NCBI RefSeq assembly: GCF_014337215.1
Contig: NZ_CP060635.1
Location: 819,501-883,500, forward strand
Length of the DNA stretch: 64,000 nucleotides
Direction: 5' to 3'
From: Wansuia hejianensis
GTDB taxonomy: Bacteria > Bacillota > Clostridia > Lachnospirales > Lachnospiraceae
The position numbers were made by a program, and so were the translations under genes. The notes under the pieces are model-generated. The model was not told where the DNA came from and did no database searches. It saw nothing but the letters and a program-made list of their open reading frames with translations. Shown here in pieces: positions 32,497-40,920 of this stretch (positions are counted from its first letter, which is position 1; every line of letters begins with the position of its first letter).

Positions 32497-33470
32497 AGAA
32501 AAAATTTGTGATCGGCAGCCGGGAAAGCGCCCTTGCGGTGGTTCAGAGCCGGATGGTGCTGGCTTATTTGAAGGAGCACTGCCCGGAGCTGGAGCCGGAG
32601 CTGCTGACCATGAAGACAACGGGGGATAAAATACTGGACCGGAGGCTGGATCAGATCGGCGGTAAAGGCCTGTTTGTCAAGGAGCTGGATAGGGCGCTGG
32701 GTGAGAAGAGGAGTGATCTGTCAGTCCACAGCCTGAAAGACTTGCCCATGGAGGTCCCGGAAGAGCTTCCGGTGGTCTATTACTCGAAAAGGGAGGACCC
32801 CAGGGATGTCCTGGTGCTGCCGGAGGGCCGGAAAACACCGGATCTGTCTCTTCCCATCGGGACCTCTTCTCTGCGGAGAATACTGCAGCTTCAGGAAATC
32901 TATCCGGGGGCACGGTTTGAGAGCGTGAGGGGTAACCTGCAGACGCGTTTACGCAAGCTGGATGAAGGCCAGTACGGTGCCATCATTCTTGCGGCGGCCG
33001 GCATGAAGCGCATGGGCTATGAGGACCGGATCAGCCGTTATTTTTCGATTGATGAGGTGATTCCCTCCGCCGGCCAGGGGATTCTGGCGCTTCAGGGGCG
33101 TAAGGGAGAAGATTACACCTTTTTGGAGGGCTTTTCAGACAGGGAGGCCTTTTATGCGGCTGCGGCTGAACGTGCCTTTGTGCGCTGGCTGGATGGGGGA
33201 TGCTCATCTCCGATCGCGGCTCATGCGCAGATTTCCGGGGATATCCTGGAGTTGTGGGGCCTTTATTATGAAGAAGAGACCAGGACCTGCCGGAAGGGCA
33301 GAAAAACAGGCCCGGTGTGTCAGGCGGCGGCTATTGGGATTGAACTGGCGAGAGAACTTTCGGAGGCCGGGGAGAAAGATTGTGTGGCAGAGGAGCACAG
33401 CGCAGCGGCAGGCCAGGTCAGAGAAAACGGCGGCGGCCGGAATAGGACAGGAGAGGAGAAAGACAGATGA
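32487..33470 (+). CDS. hemC: Hydroxymethylbilane synthase (porphobilinogen deaminase)
   Basis: 327 residues starting at GTG 32487, with GGAGGAG upstream and a ten-base overlap with the previous gene. It has IGSRESALAVVQS, SVHSLKDLPME, and the cofactor-attachment Cys in DGGCSSPIAAHA. The last 25 residues are an unconserved Gly/Arg-rich tail. It links four porphobilinogens. Confidence 0.95.
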   Translation: MEIKKKFVIGSRESALAVVQSRMVLAYLKEHCPELEPELLTMKTTGDKILDRRLDQIGGKGLFVKELDRALGEKRSDLSVHSLKDLPMEVPEELPVVYYSKREDPRDVLVLPEGRKTPDLSLPIGTSSLRRILQLQEIYPGARFESVRGNLQTRLRKLDEGQYGAIILAAAGMKRMGYEDRISRYFSIDEVIPSAGQGILALQGRKGEDYTFLEGFSDREAFYAAAAERAFVRWLDGGCSSPIAAHAQISGDILELWGLYYEEETRTCRKGRKTGPVCQAAAIGIELARELSEAGEKDCVAEEHSAAAGQVRENGGGRNRTGEEKDR

Positions 33471-34963
33471 GTACAGGAAAAGTTTGGCTGGTGGGCGCAG
33501 GCCCCGGGGACTGCGGACTGTTTACTTTAAAGGGGTATCAGGTGCTGATGCAGGCGGATGTGGTAGTCTATGACAGCCTGGTGGGAGACGGCGTGCTGGC
33601 GATGATCCCGGATACGGCGGTCACCATAAATGTAGGCAAGAGAGCCAGCCATCATACGATGGTTCAGGAGGAGATTAACCAGGTGCTGCTGCGGGAGGCA
33701 GAGGCCGGGCACAGGGTGGTCCGCCTGAAGGGAGGCGACCCTTTCCTGTTCGGGCGTGGCGGAGAAGAGCTGGAGCTTCTCACGGAAAGAGGGATTCCCT
33801 ATGAGGTGGTGCCGGGAGTCACGTCGTCTATCGCAGTGCCTGCCTATAACGGGATTCCGGTTACTCACAGGGATTTTACGTCCTCTCTTCATATCATCAC
33901 CGGCCACAAACGGGCGGGAGAGGATTATAATATTAACTTTAAGGCTCTGGTTGAGACGGAGGGAACGCTGGTATTCCTGATGGGGGTTACGGCGCTCCCG
34001 GATATCTGCCGGGGCCTTCTGGACGCGGGAATGAATCCAGAAATGCCGGCCGCCATACTCCAGAAGGGAACGACCGCGGGTCAGAAGCGTATTGTTGCGA
34101 CAGTGGGCACATTACCCGATGAGGTGAAACGCCGGGGAATTGAGACACCCGCGATCATCGTTGTCGGAAAAGTATGCTGCCTGGCCGGAGATTTCGCCTG
34201 GTATGAGAGGCTGCCGCTGGCAGGGTATAAGGTTTTGGTGACGCGTCCGAAGGAGTTGATTTCCACCATGTCGGAGAGGCTCCGCGCCCAGGGGGCGGAG
34301 GTCCTTGAGCTGCCGGCTATTGAGACTGTGCCGGTCCCTGACAATCTAAGGCTCAGAGAGGCCTGTGCCAATCTGGAACAATATCAGTGGATTGCGTTTA
34401 CCAGCCCCACTGGAGTTAGGGTTTTCTTCGATGCGCTGAAAGTATTTGAGACTGACGTACGGAAACTGGCACATATGAAGGTGGCGGCTATCGGTGAGGG
34501 GACGCGGAAAGCTCTGCAGGAAAGGGGATTTTTTGTGGACCTGATGCCTGAGGTTTATGACGGCGCCGCCCTGGGCGCTGCTCTGGCCGCTGTATGCGGC
34601 AGGGATGAACAGATCCTTCTTCCGAGAGCAGAGGCCGGAAGCATGGAAATCCTGGATCAGCTGGCTGGTTTTCAGGTGGATGATATACCCACCTATCAGA
34701 CGGTATACAGGAGACAGGAATTCATAGACGAGGCCCGGCTGTTTGATGAGGGAAATGTAGACTGTGCCGTATTTACCAGCGCATCCACGGTAAAGGGATT
34801 TGTTGAGGCAACTCCGGGGCTTGATTATTCCAGAGTGACTGCTGCCTGTATCGGCAGGCAGACAAAAGCCTGCGCAGATTCCTTCGGAATGAAAACTTAT
34901 ATGTCTGAAAAAGCAACTATTGACAGCCTGGTACGGCTGGTGATAGAACTAAGGAAGGAATAG
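33467..34963 (+). CDS. cobA-hemD: Uroporphyrinogen-III C-methyltransferase / uroporphyrinogen-III synthase fusion
   Basis: 498 residues. Residues 1-245 are CobA (VGAGPGDCGLFTLKGYQVL, RLKGGDPFLFGRGGEE, PGVTSSIAVPAYNGIPVTHR). Residues 248-498 are HemD (YKVLVTRPKE, TSPTGVRVFFDAL, FTSASTVKGFV). The fusion is common in Firmicutes. It closes the ring and then makes precorrin-2, committing flux to the corrinoid/siroheme branch. Its ATG overlaps the hemC stop (ATGA). Confidence 0.95.
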   Translation: MSTGKVWLVGAGPGDCGLFTLKGYQVLMQADVVVYDSLVGDGVLAMIPDTAVTINVGKRASHHTMVQEEINQVLLREAEAGHRVVRLKGGDPFLFGRGGEELELLTERGIPYEVVPGVTSSIAVPAYNGIPVTHRDFTSSLHIITGHKRAGEDYNINFKALVETEGTLVFLMGVTALPDICRGLLDAGMNPEMPAAILQKGTTAGQKRIVATVGTLPDEVKRRGIETPAIIVVGKVCCLAGDFAWYERLPLAGYKVLVTRPKELISTMSERLRAQGAEVLELPAIETVPVPDNLRLREACANLEQYQWIAFTSPTGVRVFFDALKVFETDVRKLAHMKVAAIGEGTRKALQERGFFVDLMPEVYDGAALGAALAAVCGRDEQILLPRAEAGSMEILDQLAGFQVDDIPTYQTVYRRQEFIDEARLFDEGNVDCAVFTSASTVKGFVEATPGLDYSRVTAACIGRQTKACADSFGMKTYMSEKATIDSLVRLVIELRKE

Positions 34964-34975
34964 GAGGCATTCATT

Positions 34976-35959
34976 ATGGATATGATTAAAAGGCCGCGCC
35001 GGCTGCGCGGAAGTGAAGTTTTGAGGAAGATGGTGAGGGAAACCAGGATGGATAAATCTTCCCTGATCTATCCGTTGTTCGTGAAAGAGGGAACGGGAAT
35101 TAAGGAAGAGATTCCCTCCATGCCAAACCAGTACAGGTACAGCCTCGATGTTCTTCCGGAGAAGCTGGCAGAGCTTGCGGACGCAGGAGTTACAAGCGTG
35201 ATGCTGTTTGGAATTCCTGATGTGAAAGACCCGGTGGGTTCGGGGGCCTATGCGGAGGACGGAATCGTTCAGAAGGCCCTTCGCGCGGCAAAGGCGGAAG
35301 TGCCGGATCTATATTATATCACAGACGTGTGCATGTGTGAGTATACCTCTCACGGGCATTGCGGAGTGCTCTGCGGCAGTGAGGTTAATAACGACGAAAC
35401 CCTGAAGCTGCTGGCTAAGACGGCCCTGTCACATGTGCAGGCAGGCGCCGACATGGTAGCGCCTTCAGATATGATGGACGGAAGGGTGCTGGCGATCCGG
35501 AATACACTTGATGACAATGGGTTTCAGAATATACCCGTCATGTCCTATGCGGTAAAGTATGCTTCAGCTTTTTACGGTCCCTTCCGTGAGGCTGCCGGTT
35601 CTGCGCCGTCCTTCGGCGACCGGAAAAGTTATCAGATGGATTTCCATAACAGCCGGGAAGGCATCAGGGAGGCCATGCTGGATGTGGAAGAGGGAGCGGA
35701 TATTATCATGGTAAAACCGGCCATGTCATTCCTGGATATGGTTACAAAGGTGCGGGACGTGGTATCTGTGCCGGTGGCGGCTTACAGCGTCAGCGGAGAA
35801 TACGCCATGGTAAAGGCTGCTGCTGCCAGGGGATGGATTGATGAGGAACGGATCATCTGCGAGATGGCGGCGTCGGTTTACCGTGCGGGCGCACAGATTT
35901 ATTTGACTTATTATGCGGAAGAGCTGGCCAGATTCATGGATGAAGGGAGGATCGGCTGA
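34976..35959 (+). CDS. hemB: Delta-aminolevulinic acid dehydratase
   Basis: 327 residues. Zinc-ligand cysteines are in CMCEYTSHGHCGVLCG, and the Schiff-base lysines in MSYAVKYASAFYGPFREA and IMVKPAMSFLD. It condenses two aminolevulinates to porphobilinogen. Its stop overlaps the hemL start (TGATG). Confidence 0.96.
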   Translation: MDMIKRPRRLRGSEVLRKMVRETRMDKSSLIYPLFVKEGTGIKEEIPSMPNQYRYSLDVLPEKLAELADAGVTSVMLFGIPDVKDPVGSGAYAEDGIVQKALRAAKAEVPDLYYITDVCMCEYTSHGHCGVLCGSEVNNDETLKLLAKTALSHVQAGADMVAPSDMMDGRVLAIRNTLDDNGFQNIPVMSYAVKYASAFYGPFREAAGSAPSFGDRKSYQMDFHNSREGIREAMLDVEEGADIIMVKPAMSFLDMVTKVRDVVSVPVAAYSVSGEYAMVKAAAARGWIDEERIICEMAASVYRAGAQIYLTYYAEELARFMDEGRIG

Positions 35960-37242
35960 TGGGAAAATCTGAAGAACTGATGGAACGCGCGCTAAAATAT
36001 ATCCCCGGCGGCGTCAATTCGCCGGTGCGCGCTTATGGAAATGTGGGAATGACGCCCAGGTTTATCCAGGGAGCCACAGGCCCCTATATTTTCGACGCGG
36101 ATGGGGAAAAATATATAGATTATATCTGTTCGTGGGGACCTATGATTTTGGGACATAACGGGCAGAGGGTATTGAAAAAGGTGGTCAGGGCCTGTGAGGA
36201 TGGCCTGAGCTTCGGGGCGCCTACGGAGATTGAGGTGGACATGGCAGAGTTTATCTGCGAACATATCCCCCATATTGAGATGGTCCGCATGGTGAATTCC
36301 GGTACGGAGGCAGTCATGAGCGCGATTCGGGCGGCCAGAGGCTATACGGGAAGAAATAAGATCATTAAGTTTTCCGGCTGTTATCACGGACACAGCGACT
36401 GTCTGCTGGTGGACGCCGGATCAGGCCTGATGACTGCGGGGATCCCGGGAAGCGCAGGTGTCCCTGAGGGCTGTACCAGGGATACGCTGACGGCGGCATA
36501 CAATGATCTTCCCAGCGTGGAAAGACTGTTTGAGGCCAATCCTGGTGAGATTGCGGCAGTGATCGTGGAGCCGGTCGCGGCCAACATGGGGGTTGTGCTG
36601 CCTGAGAATGGATTTCTGGAAGGACTGAGGCAGATCTGTACGAACGAAGGGGCGCTTCTGATCTTTGACGAGGTGATTACCGGTTTCAGGCTGGCCTTTG
36701 GAGGGGCTGCGGAGAAATTTGGCATTGCGCCGGATCTGGTGACTTACGGGAAAATCATCGGAGGCGGCATGCCGGTGGGTGCCTATGGCGGCCGGCATGA
36801 GGTCATGGAGATGGTGGCGCCGCTGGGTCCGGTCTATCAGGCGGGAACTCTGAGCGGCAATCCGGTGGCAATGGCGGCCGGCCTGGAGCAGCTGCATATA
36901 CTCTGGGAGCATCCCGAATACTATACAGAACTGGAAAAGAAGGGTGAAAAGCTCTACGGCCGGATGGAGGAACTGGTTAAGCTGTACGGCGCACCGTGTA
37001 CGGTGAACGCGGCCGGATCTCTGGGCTGTGTCTTTTTCACGGATTCTAAGGTTACGAATTATACCATTGCCAAGACCGCGGATACTGTGGAATTCGCGAG
37101 GTATTTTAAATATATGCTGGATCGCAGGATACATTTGGCTCCTTCGCAATTTGAGGCAATGTTCCTCTCAGAGGCGCATACGGATGATAATATCGAAGAA
37201 ACCCTGGAAGCATTTGAAGGCTATCTGAAGACAAGAGAGTGA
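35959..37242 (+). CDS. hemL: Glutamate-1-semialdehyde 2,1-aminomutase
   Basis: 427 residues of a fold-type I PLP enzyme: PGGVNSPVRAYG, SGTEAVMSAIRAARG, IFDEVITGFR, and the PLP lysine in DLVTYGKIIGGGMPVGAYGG. It makes 5-aminolevulinate. It closes the hem operon. No hemE, hemN/hemW or hemH follows, so the route serves corrinoid/siroheme only as far as seen here. Confidence 0.96.
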   Translation: MGKSEELMERALKYIPGGVNSPVRAYGNVGMTPRFIQGATGPYIFDADGEKYIDYICSWGPMILGHNGQRVLKKVVRACEDGLSFGAPTEIEVDMAEFICEHIPHIEMVRMVNSGTEAVMSAIRAARGYTGRNKIIKFSGCYHGHSDCLLVDAGSGLMTAGIPGSAGVPEGCTRDTLTAAYNDLPSVERLFEANPGEIAAVIVEPVAANMGVVLPENGFLEGLRQICTNEGALLIFDEVITGFRLAFGGAAEKFGIAPDLVTYGKIIGGGMPVGAYGGRHEVMEMVAPLGPVYQAGTLSGNPVAMAAGLEQLHILWEHPEYYTELEKKGEKLYGRMEELVKLYGAPCTVNAAGSLGCVFFTDSKVTNYTIAKTADTVEFARYFKYMLDRRIHLAPSQFEAMFLSEAHTDDNIEETLEAFEGYLKTRE

Positions 37243-37261
37243 GGAGAGCAGGAGACATCAT

Positions 37262-38974
37262 ATGACAGTGACACCGGAAGATTTGGGAGTGCTGGCGGCG
37301 ATTGGAATTTTGATTCTCGCATTTGTAGTAATTGCACTTCGCGAAAGAAGCAGGCAGAAATCATTTTTCAGGAATAAGATCCGCCGGGACTGGGGCAAGC
37401 CTCCGGAAGGTGAATGGACGGCAGAAGAGCTGGACAGCATCTCTCATTATACCAGGAGACGGAGTGAGGGGCGGTTTCAGATTGATGATATCACCTGGAA
37501 TGACCTGGATATGGACGAGGTTTTCCTGCAGATGAATCATACGGTATCATCCTGCGGGGAGGATTATCTTTATTCTATGCTAAGACTTCCGGAATTTAAC
37601 CCGGAGGTTCTGGATGAACGGAACCGGCTGGCTGAGTTTTTCCGAACCAGGGAGAAGGAGAGGGAGCAGGTACAGATGATGCTGCGCATCATTGATAAGC
37701 GGAAAGGTTACTCTGTTTCCGATTATATTGATGCCTTGTCCTCTGTGCCTCACAAGAGCATCGTGAAATATGTCCTGATGGCTGTGGCCAGTCTGGTATC
37801 CATTATCATGTTCTTTATTTCACCGTTAGCCGCGGTTTTTCTTCTGATTTTGACAATGGCGGTGAATGGGATCACACACTACAGGGAGAGCCAGGAGATC
37901 GAGAAATATCTTTCATGCCTCTCCTGCGTTCTTCGGATTCTGAAAGCATCTGAAGAAATCAGTAAATGCAGAATTCCGGAGATCGGAGGTTATGCGGAAC
38001 GGATCAGGAGCAGCGCTTCGGGTCTTCAGAAGATACGGAGAAAATGCGTGACTCTGGTGAGCGCGAAGGGAGTTGATCTGGGCTTTGCAGCGATCATGTC
38101 TTATCTCAATAACTTTTTTATGCTGGATTTCATACAGTTCTATTCTGTTCTGAAGGATCTGCAGGGACGGCAGAGGGATATCGACAGCCTGCTGGAGAAC
38201 ATTGGGATTTTGGACAGCGCGATGGCAGTCGCATCCTTCCGGGAATATCTTCCTATCTGGTGCAGGCCGGAATTCACGCCGGGGCCAGCGGTGAGTCTGA
38301 AAGCGGACAACCTCTATCATCCGCTGATTTCCAGTCCCGTTGCCAACAGCATAGCGGCGGAAGGAGGAGTTTTACTGACAGGCTCCAACGCTTCCGGCAA
38401 ATCCACTTTTTTGAAAACGGTGGCGATAAACGCCATACTGGCCCAGAGCATTGACACTTGTATGGCTACGGAGTATTCCTGCGCTATGGTAAAAACCATG
38501 ACGTCGATGGCCCTGAGAGATGATGTACAGAGCGGCGAAAGTTACTATATCGTGGAGATCAAGTCTCTGAAAAGGATTCTCTCTGAGATCCGGAAGGGTG
38601 AACCGATTCTCTGTATCATCGATGAAGTTCTCCGCGGGACCAACACTATTGAACGGATTGCGGCTTCTTCTCGGATACTGGCGTCTCTCCATGAGACAAA
38701 TGTGCTGCCGTTTGCTGCAACGCATGACATAGAGCTTACTTATATCCTGGAGGACGTGTACCATAACTACCACTTCGAGGAGGAGATCACGGACAGGGAT
38801 ATTAATTTTAACTACCTGTTAAAAAAAGGCAGGGCAGTCAGCCGTAATGCCATCACACTTCTGGAATTTATCGGTTATGATAAGAAAATTGTCAGCGAGG
38901 CCCGGGCGGCCGCGGCTGATTTTGAGGCGGCGGGCGTCTGGAAGCGTCTGGGGCCCCCCGTCCCACTTAGCTGA
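37262..38974 (+). CDS. Membrane-associated MutS-family ATPase
   Basis: 570 residues. It has an N-terminal membrane segment (residues 8-27) and a central hydrophobic pair (about 176-205), then a MutS-like core and C-terminal ATPase: LLTGSNASGKSTFLKTV (Walker A), IIDEVLRGTNTIERI (Walker B), FAATHDIELT. The mismatch-recognition domain of MutS1 is missing. This resembles the membrane-bound MutS relatives of Firmicutes whose role is not settled. It follows hemL by 19 bases and may be cotranscribed. Confidence 0.85.
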   Translation: MTVTPEDLGVLAAIGILILAFVVIALRERSRQKSFFRNKIRRDWGKPPEGEWTAEELDSISHYTRRRSEGRFQIDDITWNDLDMDEVFLQMNHTVSSCGEDYLYSMLRLPEFNPEVLDERNRLAEFFRTREKEREQVQMMLRIIDKRKGYSVSDYIDALSSVPHKSIVKYVLMAVASLVSIIMFFISPLAAVFLLILTMAVNGITHYRESQEIEKYLSCLSCVLRILKASEEISKCRIPEIGGYAERIRSSASGLQKIRRKCVTLVSAKGVDLGFAAIMSYLNNFFMLDFIQFYSVLKDLQGRQRDIDSLLENIGILDSAMAVASFREYLPIWCRPEFTPGPAVSLKADNLYHPLISSPVANSIAAEGGVLLTGSNASGKSTFLKTVAINAILAQSIDTCMATEYSCAMVKTMTSMALRDDVQSGESYYIVEIKSLKRILSEIRKGEPILCIIDEVLRGTNTIERIAASSRILASLHETNVLPFAATHDIELTYILEDVYHNYHFEEEITDRDINFNYLLKKGRAVSRNAITLLEFIGYDKKIVSEARAAAADFEAAGVWKRLGPPVPLS

Positions 38975-39010
38975 CGGAAATGATTTTAATAATTTACAAG
39001 GAGGTAACAG

Positions 39011-39499
39011 ATGCTGGTTGAGATATTTACGGACGGTTCCGCCAGAGGGAATCCGGATGGGCCTGGTGGATACGGCTGCGTCCTGCACTATCGGGACGGC
39101 AGGGGTCAGCTCCATGAGAGGGAGCTGTCGCAGGGATATGTAAAAACCACCAACAACCGGATGGAGTTGATGGCGGCTATCGCAGGACTGGAGGCTCTGA
39201 ACCGTCCCTGTGAAGTGCGGCTGTATTCTGATTCTAAGTATCTGGTGGATGCATTTAATCAGCACTGGATTGACTCCTGGATACAAAAAGGCTGGAAGAG
39301 AGGTAAAAATGAGCCTGTTAAAAATGTTGACCTCTGGAAGCGTCTGCTGAAGGCTAAGGAACCGCACCAGGTTACTTTTTGCTGGGTAAAGGGCCATGAC
39401 GGCCATGAAATGAATGAGAGATGTGACGCCCTGGCGACTGGCGCCGCAGATGGCGGCGGACTGCTTGAGGACCCTGGCAGCCCGCCTGCGGACAGTTAA
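39011..39499 (+). CDS. rnhA: Ribonuclease HI
   Basis: 162 residues. Catalytic acids are in FTDGSARGNPDGPGGYG, NNRMELMAAI, YSDSKYLVDAF and VKGHDGHEMNERCDALA. It cleaves RNA in RNA/DNA hybrids. RBS is AAGGAGGTAAC. The last 20 residues are an unconserved tail, and the stop shares bases with the stop of the convergent ECF gene. Confidence 0.95.
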   Translation: MLVEIFTDGSARGNPDGPGGYGCVLHYRDGRGQLHERELSQGYVKTTNNRMELMAAIAGLEALNRPCEVRLYSDSKYLVDAFNQHWIDSWIQKGWKRGKNEPVKNVDLWKRLLKAKEPHQVTFCWVKGHDGHEMNERCDALATGAADGGGLLEDPGSPPADS

Positions 39500-40035
39500 T
39501 TTGATTTCTCATGAGTTCTTTGAGCGAGCTGCCGGAGATCTGGAACGGCAGCCAGCACCGGATAGAGGAGCAGCGAAAGAACCAATCCTCCTGCGCCCTG
39601 TATCATGTTGGAGGGGACGCTGCCGAGGGCGCCGGCGGCGCCATATATGACAGATTCAAAACAGTAATAACCTCCGGCCACCAATACAAGATCTGCCACG
39701 CCTCCCAATCCTACGCACAGATAGCGGCTGCGCGGGTTTTTTCCGGCTTTGGAGAAGATCAGCCCGCAGATGAAGGCAACCAGCCCTTTAATGATGAAGG
39801 TGATGGGGGCATAGAGTAAATAGCCTCCGGTCAAGTCTGCCAGGGCGGAGCCGATGCCCCCCGCAAGCAGGCCATAGACAGGGCCGAGGAATACGCCTGA
39901 CAGAATGACTATCGCATCCCCGGGATGGATATAGCCGTTCGTGCCGGGCGTGGGAATCCGGATGGACAGAGTGGCCACACATGCCAGGGCAGCGAACAGG
40001 GCTGAAATAACCAGCAGTTTAAAATTCTTTTTCAT
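39496..40035 (-). CDS. ECF transporter substrate-specificity (S) component
   Basis: 179 residues with about six hydrophobic segments and the group II S-component pattern IPTPGTNGYIHPGDAIVILSG, LGPVYGLLAGGIGSALADL. It binds a small vitamin-like molecule in the membrane and works with a shared EcfAAT module encoded elsewhere. Between corrinoid loci, and given the missing lower-ligand synthesis, a CblT-like alpha-ribazole or dimethylbenzimidazole specificity is attractive. Pyridoxine or hydroxymethylpyrimidine are equally possible by family. Confidence 0.82.
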   Translation of the reverse strand: MKKNFKLLVISALFAALACVATLSIRIPTPGTNGYIHPGDAIVILSGVFLGPVYGLLAGGIGSALADLTGGYLLYAPITFIIKGLVAFICGLIFSKAGKNPRSRYLCVGLGGVADLVLVAGGYYCFESVIYGAAGALGSVPSNMIQGAGGLVLSLLLYPVLAAVPDLRQLAQRTHEKSN

Positions 40036-40240
40036 ATCATTTTCCGCCTTTCATTGGTATATAGCAGTATCATGCAAAGGGCAGATATTTTTAATATCCG
40101 CGTTTTGCCACAGGCAGGTGTTGCTGCCCGGACTTTTATAGTAAACAATGTACTGCAAAAATGGTATGATTGAAATATCCAGTTTTTAAAAATATGTGCA
40201 TACCAGTTTGCTCTGAACCAGGACTGGGTTTGAAAAAATA

Positions 40241-40269
40241 TTGACATTCTGCGGCATCTATTATATGAT
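40241..40269 (+). promoter_or_regulatory. Predicted promoter of the first dockerin-propeller transcript
   Basis: TTGACA (40241-40246), 17-base spacer, TATGAT (40264-40269), about 50 bases before the compact riboswitch copy 2. The 40036-40240 stretch before it holds only the ECF gene leader on the other strand, including a GCGGATATT-AAA-AATATCTGC hairpin, and no gene. Confidence 0.75.
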
Positions 40270-40316
40270 AAGTCCGTGAAGCCGTAAGAGCTTTGATTTC
40301 AATTACATAAATGTAG

Positions 40317-40420
40317 ATACAGTCTGCCAGACGTAAGGCGATAATAGGGAATCCGGTGCAATTCCGGAGCCGAACGGAACTTGTTCCGGTGTGTGGATAG
40401 CCCACAATACCTACTGTTTT
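40317..40420 (+). promoter_or_regulatory. Compact cobalamin-type riboswitch candidate, copy 2
   Basis: ACAGT (40319-40323)/ACTGT (40413-40417) P1, GCC/GGC hairpin, ATAGGGAATCCGGTGCAATT-CCGGAGCC core, CGGAAC-TT-GTTCCG hairpin, TGTGG-ATAGC-CCACA hairpin and ACCTACTGT. It is close to copy 1. Variable hairpins differ in sequence but keep pairing, which is covariation-type support for RNA structure. Expression platform: CTGTTGC/GCGACAG hairpin, then TTTTTT at 40475-40481. Confidence 0.68.
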
Positions 40421-40546
40421 CTCTATTATTTCTGTTGCTTATATTAGCGACAGCAGAGAATGCGTCTTGGCAGGCTTTTTTGTACTGGAGAAAATGAGTT
40501 CTCCATTGTTTTTCAGATGTTTAAAAATAAATAAAGATATGCAAAC

Positions 40547-40701
40547 CCACGGTCAGGCTTAAAATGCCTGTTAAAAGGAAACGTTGAAAAGCGTCTCATT
40601 CTTCCGAGCTGTGAATGGGGACAAAGGACGAACAGAACCACTGGGGAGTTTCCCTGGGAAGGACGTCTGGAGGATGAACCAAAGTCAGAACACAAACGTG
40701 G
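40547..40701 (+). promoter_or_regulatory. Class I-like cobalamin riboswitch before the first propeller gene
   Basis: CCACG (40547-40551)/CGTGG (40697-40701) P1. AAAAGGAAACGTTGAAAA, CCGAGCTGTGAATGGGGAC, ACCACTGGGG, CCTGGGAAGG and AAAGTCAGAACAC are present. It is nearly the same as 29321-29482 in the core but differs in the arms. It is followed by AAGGCAAGAGGAGGTTTCTTTTTTT (about 40738-40761), a terminator-like platform. Confidence 0.85.
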
Positions 40702-40920
40702 AACTGTTATTGCGCATAGATATGATGTGGATGTCCAAGGCAAGAGGAGGTTTCTTTTTTTATGTCCGCCTGCCTGAACGGGTTATAAGATGCTAATAGA
40801 CAGGCTTCCTATCTGAGGCTTTGTCTTTATGCATAAATCAACAGGCTTTTGAAACAGGGAGAGCGGTGAGCGGACGATTTCGCTGTACGGGCCTGATTAT
40901 CAAAAGAAGGAGGTCATAGA

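Noticed and set aside
40036..40240. Riboswitch (preQ1- or THF-like) in the ECF gene leader on the minus strand
   Set aside because: GGCAG-CAACA-CCTGCC and a second hairpin are present, but the sequences do not match the consensus of either class.
40584..40796. 70-codon open frame before the first propeller gene
   Set aside because: It overlaps the class I-like cobalamin riboswitch core.
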